From NCBI GenBank assembly GCA_030674185.1, contig CM060312.1:58026902-58090901 (forward strand): DNA of 64,000 nucleotides. The letters are read 5' to 3'. Shown one piece after another: positions 24,630 to 34,659 of this stretch. Origin of the DNA: Monoplex corrugatus. Taxonomy: Eukaryota > Mollusca > Gastropoda > Littorinimorpha > Ranellidae. The notes under the pieces were generated by a model. The model did no database searches, was not told the origin of the DNA, and saw only the letters and a program-made list of their open reading frames with translations. Each line of letters opens with the position of its first letter. Position 1 is the first letter of the stretch. A program made the translations under genes and the position numbers.

Positions 24630-27050
24630 GTTAGTGTGAAACTGCTCTTGTGTGTGTCTTTGTTTTTGTGTTTGTGTGTCATGGCCACCTAGGTTAGTGT
24701 GAAATTACTATGTGTGTGTCTTTGTTTTTGTGTTTGTGTGTTATGGCCACCTAGGTTAGTGTGAAATTACTTTGTGTGTGTCTTTGTTTTTGTGTTTGTT
24801 TGTCTGATGGCCACCTAGGTTAGTGTGAAATTACTATGTGTGTGTCTTTGTTTTTGTGTTTGTGTGTCATGGCCACTAGGTTAGTGTGAAATTACTTGTG
24901 TGTCTTTGTTTTTTGTGTTTGTGTGTATGGCCACTAGGTTAGTGTGAAATTACTTGTGTGTGTCTTTGTTTTTGTGTTTGTGTGTCATGGCCACCTAGGT
25001 TAGTGTGAAATTACTTTGTGTGTGTCTTTGTTTTTGTGTTTGTGTGTCATGGCCACCTAGGTTAGTGTGAAATTACTATGTGTGTGTCTTTGTTTTTGTG
25101 TTTGTGTGTCATGGCCACTAGGTTAGTGTGAAATTACTTGTGTGTGTTGTCTTTGTTTTTGTGTTTTGTGTGTTGTCATGGCCACCTAGGTTAGTGTGAA
25201 ACTCTCTTGTGTGTGTCTTTGTTTTTGTGTTTGTGTGTCATGGCCACCTAGGTTAGTGTGAAATTACTTTGTGTGTGTCTTTGTTTTTGTGTTTGTGTGT
25301 CTATGGCCACCTAGGTTAGTGTGAAACTGCTCTTGTGTGTGTCTTTGTTTTTGTGTTTGTGTGTCATGGCCACCTAGGTTAGTGAGAAACTGCTCTTGTG
25401 TGTGTCTTTGTTTTTGTGTTTGTGTGTCATGGCCACCTAGGTTAGTGTGAAACTTTCTGTGTGTGTCTTTGTTTTTGTGTTTGTGTGTCTTATGGCCACC
25501 TAGGTTAGTGTGAAACTGCTCTTGTGTGTGTCTTTGTTTTTGTGTTTGTGTGTCTTGCTAATGGCCACCTAGTTAGTGGAAACTGCTCTTGTGTGTGTCT
25601 GTTTTTGTGTTGTGTGTATGGCCACCTAGGTTAGTGTGAAACTGCTGTGTGTCTTGTGTGTGTGTAAGCATGTGTGTGAACTTTGTTTTATTTGTGTGTG
25701 TCTTGCTAATGGCCACTAGGTTAGTGTGAAATATGTCTGTGTGTGTCATTGTTTGTGTGTGTCTTGCTAATGGCCAGCTAGGTTAGTGTGAAACTGCTCT
25801 GTGTGTGTCATGTGTGTGTCTTGTGTGTCTGCTAATGTCCAGCTAGGTTAGTGTGAAATACTGTCTGTGTGTGTCATTGTGTTTGTGTGTGTCTTGCTAA
25901 TGGCCAGCTAGGTTAGTGTGAAACTGCTCTGTGTGTGTCATTGTGTTTGTGTGTGTGGTCTTGCTAATGGCCAGCTAGGTTAGTGTGAAACTGCTCTGTG
26001 TGTGTCATTGTGTTTGTGTGTGTCTTGCTAATGGCCAGCTAGGTTAGTGTGAAACTGCTCTGTGTGTGTCATTGTGTTTTGTGTGTGTCTTGCTAATGGC
26101 CAGCTAGGTTAGTGTGAAACTGCTCTGTGTGTGTCATTGTGTTTGTGTGTGTCTTGCTAATGGCCAGCTAGGTTAGTGTGAAACTGCTCTGTGTGTGTCA
26201 TTGTGTTTGTGTGTGTCTTGCTAATGGCCAGCTAGGTTAGTGTGAAACTGCTCTGTCTGTGTGTGTGTCTCTATTGTGTTGTGGTTGTGGTGTGTCTCTT
26301 GCTAATGCCCACCTAGGTTAGTGTGAAACTGCTCTGTGTGTGTCATTGTGTTTGTGTGTGTCTTGCTAATGGCCAGCTAGGTTAGTGTGAAACTGCTCTG
26401 TGTGTGTCATTGTGTTTGTGTGTGTCTTGCTAATGGCCAGCTAGGTTAGTGTGAAACGGCTCTGTGTGTGTCATTGTGTGTTTGTGTGTGTCTTGCTAAT
26501 GGCCAGCTAGGTTAGTGTGAAACGACTGTCTTTGTTTTGTGTGTTTGTGTGTGTCTTGCTAATGGCCAGCTAGGTTAGTGTGAAACTACTCTGTGGTGTC
26601 ATTGTGTGTTTGTGTGTGTCTTGCTAATGGCCAGCTAGGTTAGTGTGAAACGACTCTGTGTGTGTCATTGTGTTTGTGTGGTCTTGCTAATGGCCAGCTA
26701 GGTTAGTGTGAAACGACTGTGTCTTGTTTTTGTGTTTGTGTGTGTCTTGCTAATGGCCAGCTAAATTAGTGTGAAACTGCTCTGTGTGTCTTTGTGTGTT
26801 GTGTGTTTGTGTGTGTCTTGCTAATGGCCAGCTAAATTAGTGTGAAACTACTCTGTGTGTCTTTGTGTGTTGTGTGTTTGTGTGGTCTTGCTAATGGCCA
26901 GCTAAATTAGTGTGAAACTACTCTGTGTGTTTTGTGTGTTTGTGTGTGTCTTGCTAATGGCCACCTAGGCTAGTGTGAAACGACTCTGTGTTTTGTTTTT
27001 GTGTTTGTGTGTGTCTGATCACCATGTCTGGCTGATGGCCATCTTTGTTA
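24617..27050 (+). repeat. Minisatellite of about 65 bp, about 37 units, each carrying a copy of the exon 6 3' end and donor site
   Basis: The first unit is the true junction: ATGGCCACCTAG then GTTAGTGTGAAACTGCTC. The rest of the unit is GT/T-rich (TGTGTGTCTTTGTTTTTGTG). The proximal units, up to about 25600, keep ATGGCCACCTAG. The distal units mostly read GCTAATGGCCAGCTAG, with AAATTAG variants near 26760-26910 and a return to CACCTAG at 26965. Every unit has an in-frame TAG just after the donor position. Beyond 27050 only decayed traces remain (GGCTGATGGCCATC, GGCTTATGGCTAAT). Confidence 0.95.
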
Positions 27051-27491
27051 GATTTTGTGTGTGTATGTGTGTGTGTGTGCTTGTGTGCTTGCGTGTGTGC
27101 GTGCATGTATGTACACACTCAAACATCTGGCTTATGGCTAATTTGATTAGTGACACATTCATTTGTATCTTTGGGTGTTTGTCTGCTCAAACATTTTACG
27201 GTTGACCACCTTGGATAGGCATCTGGCACCTTGTGTATTCACGTATTTTTATATGTGTCACTTTTTGTTGGTATATCTTTTGGAGTTTTTGCCTCTTTTC
27301 CTTTTATTTTCCCTGTCTCTTTCGGTTTGCATCTACATTATGTGTGTGTGTTTGTCTGTGTGTGTGTGTGTGTTCTGTGCGTGTGTTTGTGTGTGTGTGT
27401 GTGTGTGAGTGTTTTTGTGTAATATATTAAACCCTTTATCCCTTTGTTAACATTTTCTTTCCAAATCTTTGTCTGTGTCTGTCTATGTCTG

Positions 27492-27522
<31 letters not shown>

Positions 27523-27889
27523 GTCTATCTATCTCTGTTCCTCCCTCTTTCAGTCTACTCTCTCCCTCCCTCTGTCTGTCTGTCTCTGTCTTTCTTTCTT
27601 TCTTTGCCCACCCATCCCAGTTTTCTTTCTTTCTTCCGTCTTAGAGTCTTTTTTATCTTTCCACCCCTCTCTTTCCCCTCAGCCTCTCACCATCCTTCTT
27701 TCTCCTTCAGTTATCAGACTTTGGATTTAGGTGTCTATATGAACAAAAATCTGACTTGAGTTTTGTCAAAAGAACTGAAGTTTTTGTGTGTTTTGTTTTG
27801 CTTGTTTGTTTGTTTCTTTCTTTGTTTTGGGGGTGTGTGTGAAGAAGGGAGTGTTGTGGATGGAGATATGGGTGTCTGTGCAAGCCTGC

Positions 27890-28160
27890 CTGTGTATGTG
27901 AATGCGTGGTGTGTGCTGAATATAGTATAGGGACAAGTGAATGCGTGGTGTGTGCTGAATATAGTATAGGAACAAGTGAATGCGTGGTGTGTGTCTGAAT
28001 ATAGTATAGGAACAAGTGAATGCGTAGGTGTGTGCTGAATATAGTATAGGAACAAGTGAATGCGTGGTGTGGCTGATAGTATAGGACAAGTGAATGGGGT
28101 GTAATATAGTATAGGAACAAGTGAATGCGTGGTGTGTGCTGAATATAGTATAGGAACGAC
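27890..28160. repeat. 39-bp tandem repeat, about 7 copies
   Basis: The unit contains GAATATAGTATAGGAACAAG and TGAATGCGTGGTGTGTGCT. One copy near 28070-28110 is shortened by deletions. Confidence 0.92.
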
Positions 28161-28674
28161 TTTGCTTTCTCACTGATCTTAGATCTTTAACAGCAGCATG
28201 GATAGGGTAACCTGAGGATAATTCTTTTCAAAAGATGCATTCACATCTCCATTTTTTTTTTCTTTCCTGCCTTTTCCTGCCGCATTCTTCAGCACCATTT
28301 TCCCGTCTGTTGTCATATACCACTTCCAGTGGAAAGAAGACCAACAAGTGAAAAGATTTTTTCAAAGCCGTTTTCAAAATATGATGGGACAAGGTGGGAT
28401 GTGTTCTTGAAAGCAGTCGGTGCGGTGTGATTGACAGGTTTTTCCTTTAGACTTCTGGTCCTGTGCACAGCACACAGCACTGTGGAATTTCAATTCCAGC
28501 ATCTTATCATTGTCGGTTTGAGTTTGAGAGACAGGTGGAGATTTGTGTGTGTGTGTTTCCTGATGTTCGCCAGATAAGTGGCTGTGATGTGGGTGGAAGG
28601 AAGTTTTCGTTGTAATTTATGGTTTTGAAAAAGATGCAGCTGTAAGATTGCATTATAGGCTATGCAAGAATTTT

Positions 28675-28820
28675 GTCTGTCTTGTGGTAAGAATGTAGAT
28701 AAGATTGTGTGTGCACTATGTCTTTTGGTAAAAATGCAGATAAGATTGTGTGTGCACTATGTCTTATGGTAGGAATGTGGATAAGGTTTGTATGTGCCCT
28801 GTGTTTTATGGTAGGAATGT
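28675..28820. repeat. Tandem repeat of about 42 bp, about 3 diverged copies
   Basis: The unit contains ATGTCTTATGGTAGGAATGT and AGATAAGATTGTGTGTGCAC. Confidence 0.8.
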
Positions 28821-29029
28821 AAGGTCAGTAAGTGTATTTGTACATATACGTATCTCCTCCAGCTCTACCACTCTCGTCTCTTTCCACTTTGTTCACACCC
28901 TTCTCCAGTCTTAACTATTAATTAACGTCGTGTAATGCACGCAGTATATTTTGTGTCTTGCTTATCACTGCACTGTCCACCAAATTATTGGAACAGGCAA
29001 GGTGCATAAAATAAAAAGTTATGAAACGG

Positions 29030-29129
29030 AAGCCAGTTTGTAGATTACTTCGAGTAACCACACAAATAGTGACTCAAAAAGTTAGGGTTTTTTTTAGGCA
29101 AAATTGTTCATTACTTCCAGTAACCATCC

Positions 29130-29212
<83 letters not shown>

Positions 29213-29350
29213 CTCAAAAACAGTTTATAAGAAAATTGTAGATTACTTCCAGTAACCGCACAGATATTGACTCAAAAACAGTTTATAGCAAAACTGTTCA
29301 TTACTTCCAGTAAACAGACAAATATTGACTCAAAAACAGTTTATAGCAAG
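29030..29350. repeat. Tandem repeat of about 60 bp, split by an (AT)n microsatellite
   Basis: The words ATTACTTCCAGTAACC and TGACTCAAAAACAGTTTATA recur about five times. An (AT)n tract of about 78 bases (29131-29210) sits exactly where a unit would contain its CACACAAATAT segment, so the microsatellite seems to have grown inside one unit. Confidence 0.85.
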
Positions 29351-30085
29351 GTTCACTTAAAGAACTATGCGCTGCAGAAAGTTGAACAAAAGTCAGAGGG
29401 TGGGTTGGTACTGTCATGTACACATTCCTGAATTCGCATTTCAGACACCCAGAGACTTGTATGCACAGGGTGAGTGACCTGTTTGATTGATACACCTTGA
29501 TGTTTAGTGATGTTAGTTCCTTGGGCAGGTGTTGATGTAGGAATGAAAGGCTTGTGGGAACAGCCTTGAGTTACTGTGGAAAGTCTACCCCCTCATTATT
29601 TTGCCTGTTGTTCCAAGCCAACACTCATAATTCACTACCCAGACTGCTGCTGAGTTCGCATTATCCGGATTCGTCATGCAATTTGTATTGAGAACCAGAT
29701 GAAGAAAATTTAAAAAGCTAAACACAGCGTATTTGGCTTGAGCGAAAAAAAAAAAGGTGATTTATCTTTGCGTTTTACTTTATAGTAAAGTAAAGAGAAG
29801 ATGATTCAAATTGACATGCTGTGTATGTGCACAGAAAACAAGAGTATTTCTTATTGTTTTTTTTATTTTTATTTTTTTTAAATTTTTTTTTTTTATTTCT
29901 TGTCAGTTTGTGAATGGTTTTTGTATCACATTTGAAGTACAATTCATTGTTAATGATGATTAACATGCGATGTATGTGCACTTAAAAGGATTTCGTACCA
30001 TATTTGGATTCCTTGGTAGTTTGTGAATAGTTTTATCATTTTTGAGGTATAGTTCTTGGTTAATAGTTTTGACTATATGCATTAA

Positions 30086-30176
30086 GGGAACAAAATCACA
30101 AAAATAGAATCAGAACGTTCAGATTCTGTTTTTGTGATTTTTTTGTTTTTCTATTTTTGTGATTTTTCTGGTTCCC
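30086..30176. repeat. Palindromic element with nested inverted repeats
   Basis: The arms AATCACAAAAATAGAATCAG and CTGTTTTTGTGATT meet at a perfect GAACGTTC centre, with about 21 of 23 positions paired. A further copy of the right arm ends in GGTTCCC and pairs with the left-end GGGAAC. The layout suggests a small MITE or a folded insertion; no family is identified. Confidence 0.7.
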
Positions 30177-31071
30177 ATTTGCTTGAATGTGGGCGGTCAC
30201 TTTGATCCAGTTGATACACATGTATAGACTGCAGTTATATCATACTTTCATAGTCAGGATTGTTCAGTGAGTAAAGACTTGTTAACAAAGTATTTTTGTT
30301 TTTTGTTTTTATTTTTTACTATCCGTCGAGAATCTTTGGAGATGAGTGAAAATCAGAGGTCCAGCCTCAGAGTAACTGGTACATTTGGGATTGGAATGTA
30401 CGTGTATATGAAGCCTCGAAATCACTGGTAAACTTGTGATATGAATGGGTATGACCATGTTTGCTCTAAAACAACCAGAATATGTTGGCAAGGATTTTTT
30501 TTTTCATCTGTTTATGGAAGGCCTTATTTGGGCCATTTAGCCTGCAAGAACAGAAGTTAGAAGCGCTCAAGTTTGAATAGACACAACACAATAATATATG
30601 GTCATATTAAATGCCCAAGTGATTGAAAAGTTGTTTTTGTACCTCAGGTCGTTATTGAAAAGTTGTCGTTTTTGTACCGCAGGTCTAAGATCAGTTATCA
30701 CTCAAGCCATGATCATTTTGTCTTTGTAATAGGGATTGACAGTGAAGATGAAGAAGGGGTAATCTGCTATGGTTTGATCTGCAAACTAGATGACAAAGCT
30801 GATTTCCATATATTGCACATTGGCATCGTGCAGGCTTGGAAATGCTGACACATGCTTTTGTTAAATCAGTCAGCAAAGGCGACATACTTAGAATTCAGGT
30901 AGACAGCATTTATGAAAGTTATAACACTCGTCACATACCCGTTAAGAAAGGTGATGAGGTGATCAAAACAGGCTTGAAAAATGTTTTAAAGGAGAGAAAA
31001 ATGTTTATGGCTTGGTCGTCATTCTTGTTTTCCCGAAATAAAAAGGGCGGATAGATCTGATCGTCCAGTGT

Positions 31072-31104
31072 GTGTGTGTGTGTGTGTGTGTGTGGCGGGT
31101 GGTG

Positions 31105-31136
<32 letters not shown>

Positions 31137-31145
31137 TGTGTGTGT
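31072..31145. repeat. (GT)n microsatellite with TGCG tract
   Basis: GT repeats interrupted by GGCGGGTGG and a short GCGT run. Confidence 0.95.
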
Positions 31146-31499
31146 ATGTAATATCACAAAAAAAGAAATGGAAATCTTTGAATGACTTGACCTTGGTGTT
31201 TTTGCCCCTGCTATGCACACATTTTCTTCTTGGAACATTTGTAACGAGGTGTAAGTACAAATATGCAGAAACGGAGCCAACACCATCGCACATAAACTGC
31301 TGTGTAAATATTTGTAGATGTTTAAAACATGCACAGTGGTGGCATTGATGTGGTGTACACACATTCTGAGGAGCTTTTGTGAGGTGCCAGACTAGTTGTC
31401 TCCTTGCCAGGCTCTGTCAGACTGGGGTCTTCAGCGGCTTTTGTGTTCTGGTGCATGTTTCTTTCGTTGACTTACTTTTTTTTGTTGCTGTGGTTTGTG

Positions 31500-31557
<58 letters not shown>

Positions 31558-31566
31558 TGTGTGTAC
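31500..31566. repeat. (GT)n microsatellite
   Basis: About 64 bases of GT with one GG interruption. Confidence 0.95.
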
Positions 31567-31749
31567 AGACGTACGTGTTGACGTTTCTTTAGGGTTTGCT
31601 TTGCTTTGAGGTTGTAGAAAAGTGTGTATCTTGAAATTTGAACAGGCCTGTAATACATGCTAATACATTCTAACTATGTCGCTTAGTGTAGGATCGCATT
31701 ATACCCAGTGTGGGAGTTTTTAAGCCTGCTTGTTGCTTGGAGGTGCTCA

Positions 31750-32370
31750 AGACTTTTTCATAGTCTTGGAATGACCCAAAATATCCAGAATATCGGAATG
31801 TTCGAGGCGTGGCAGTTATCTGGGTATGTTGTAACTTTCCATCGTCTGGGAATATTTCAGACTTTTTCATATTCTGGAATTGTTTCAGGCCTTTCCATTG
31901 TCTGGGAATGTTCCAGGCCTTTCCATGGTCTGGAAATGTCCCAGGCCTTTCCAGATTCTGGGAATGTTCCAGGCCTTTCCGCAGTCTGGAAATGTCCTAG
32001 GCCTTCCATAGTCTGGAATTGTCCGGGCCTTTCCATAGTCTGGGAATGTTCGAGGACTTTCCATAGTCTGGGAATGTTCCAGGTTTTTCCATAGTCTGGA
32101 ATTGTCCCAGGCCTTTCCATAGTCTGGGAATGTTCGAGGTCTTTCCATAGTCTGGAAAAGTCCGAGCCTTTCCATTGTCTGGGAATGTTCCAGGACTTTC
32201 CATAGTCTGGGAATGTTAGAGGACTTTCCATAGTCTGAGAATGTTCCAGGTCTTTCCATAGTCTGGAAAAGTCCCGGGCCTTTCCATTGTCTGGGAATGT
32301 TCCAGGCGTCCTTTGACAAATAATGTGTTATGCTTTTCCATTGTCTGGGAATGTTGGCATCTGTATTGTT
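31750..32370. repeat. 28-bp minisatellite, about 22 copies
   Basis: The unit contains TTTCCATAGTCTGGGAATGT followed by TCCAGGCC. Decayed relatives (words such as CTATTGTCTGG and TTGTTTGGGAATG) continue at wider spacing to about 33770, suggesting an old array re-amplified on its left side. Confidence 0.92.
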
Positions 32371-32612
32371 TGGGTTAGCTGCATTGTTAGACTTTTTTTT
32401 CTTGATGATAGATTTCCAGCTCTTCCTTATAGCCTTGTTTAGATGCCTTTTGAAATGCTCCTGAAGAAGGCTGTACGATGAGTTCAAAGCTTGTCACTCT
32501 GTCAAGTCAGACACGAACTGTGTAAGGCAACTACTGTTCTACGGTATGTAAATGGTATGATAAAAAAAAAAGTTTCCGCGTATTGAATCTACCTGGGGGT
32601 GTTTTAAAGATT

Positions 32613-32648
<36 letters not shown>

Positions 32649-32764
32649 GGTGTGTGTGTGTTGTTTGCTTCTTTAGTTGTTTTTGTTGTTTTTTGTTTTG
32701 TGTGTGTGTGCGTGTGGTTTTTCGTCAAAGAATGTTATAGATTGTAAGACAACCCGTTGGTTGT

Positions 32765-32877
32765 GTGTGTGTGTGTGTGTGTGCGTGCATGCGTGGTGTG
32801 TGTGTGTGTGTGTGTGTGTGTTTGAGTTTTTTTCTTTTTCGTCAAAGAATGTTCTTAAATTTAAGACAGCCTGTTGG

Positions 32878-32946
<69 letters not shown>
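32765..32946. repeat. Two (GT)n tracts, each next to a copy of a 30-bp flank
   Basis: The GT tracts at 32765-32822 and 32878-32946 alternate with three copies of a flank containing GTCAAAGAATGTT and AAGACAACCCGTTG or AAGACAGCCTGTTGG (about 32723, 32838 and 32993). The whole module of about 115-150 bp was therefore tandemly copied. Confidence 0.88.
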
Positions 32947-32947
<1 letters not shown>

Positions 32948-34659
32948 TTCTTCTTGATTTTGTTTGTTTGTTTGTTTTTTTTATTTTTATTTTTGTCAAA
33001 GAATGTTCTAAATTGTAAGACAACCCGTTGTCGGGGCCTGTTTCAGAGACAGTCTGTTGTCTTGTTGCCGTCTTCTATTGTCTGGAACGGTTGCATAGCC
33101 AACTTTTCATTGTCTGGTAATGTTTGAGATCCAGGCCGTATATTGTCTGTGTCTTAATGCCAGCTTGCATTTTTCTTCCAGTGTTACACGGACTTTGACA
33201 GTACGAATGTTTCTGTTTATTTTGTTTTCTTTTTGTTTGCTGTTTGGTTTGTTTTTATTTTTTGTGTGCTTCTGCCTCATATGAATATGAATGGCTACTG
33301 TTTGGAAATGTCTCTTTTTGGGGAGTATTCTACATATCTGTTGTCTGGAGATGTCGCTTTTTTGGCGGTGGAAGCGTCTCCTATGACTGTTGTCTCGGAC
33401 CGTCTCTTTTCTGGAGTGTTTCTTGTGTGGAAGTAGTCTGCTGCCTGTTGCAAAAAGTTTTCCTGTCAAGGAGTGTATCAGGGTGCGTTTTCATCTAAAC
33501 TCTCTGGGATTGTCTTTTTTTTTCTTGGGATGTTTTCTGTTGTTGATAGTGCTCTCTTTTGTTGTCCGGGAATGTTTTTCGTATCCATTGTCTAGGAGTG
33601 CATGTTTTCTAAAACAAAAAGTCTTTTGTCCAGGAGCGTTTTGTCTTTCTGTCACCATGGAGCATTGTCCTCGTCTATTGTCAGGTATCGTTTCCCTACC
33701 TGTTGCCTGGGAATAGCTCAGTTTGAGCGAGAGCTTCTTTTTGGTCTATTGTTTGGGAATGCAGGGGTTGTTGTGCAAACTTATGGTGTTTACCGTTTGG
33801 AACCCCTTTCCCCTCACATGACATTTGCTGTGTTTGTAAATATGGAATTTTCTGAGTGCGAAGATGTCATGAGAAAACTGGAATTGAAAATGGTTGTAAC
33901 TAGAGGTGTCAGTTGTCCTGGAACCATTATTCTGTTGCTATGTAAATCATTTTTCGGTTTATCTTTGGAGGAGGGATGGGGGTGGGGTGAGAGGGGAGTG
34001 TACGTCTGTATATTTCGTATTGGATTGTCCCATCTGCCTGTTTCGTGTATCATTTGGTCAGAAGTTACAACTTGTCTTTCTTTGAGAACGGCTGTATGGC
34101 CAAGCTGCTTATTTTTTCTTTCTTCAGTCCGGGTTAGTTGTTTCAGACACGAAGATACTGAGGCCTGTGAGGTAACCGAAGGTTAACATCCTGCTCGGTT
34201 CGCTGGCCGCTCTCACCTGTTGCTCGTTGCTACCACTGATAAGCCAATACAGTTCAGAGCCTGCACTTGATAGTTTTAACTAATTCACTTCCTCACCCTA
34301 AGAACCGTCTTCTTGAAAGTAACTGATGGGTATGGTAAAAGACTGAAAGAGTTGGGAGTTCACCGTTTTGGCTTTGTGTTTATTAGGAAGAGAGAGGAAA
34401 AGAGAAAGAAAGAGGGAAAGAGAGAGAGGGTGAGAAAGAGAGGGGTGTAAGGGTGTATATGTATGTGTGTGTACATACATGTGAAGTACTCCTTCGAGCA
34501 TACTGTAAGTGTTTTTGCTTAAAATCTATTCTTGCCTTCTTTCTTATTGAGGCGAGTGTATTGTCTAGTATTGCCGAGTGCTAACATGTTACGGGTGGGG
34601 GGTGAAATATTTTGTTGGCTGCTCATCCTCATCTAGCCTTTTTTTCTGTCTTATTCAGA

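Noticed and set aside
24469..24634. Extending exon 6 through the donor to read ...HLG and stop as a C-terminus
   Set aside because: The protein continues perfectly at 38086 with matching phase and homology, so 24630 is a working donor and the stop only appears on read-through.
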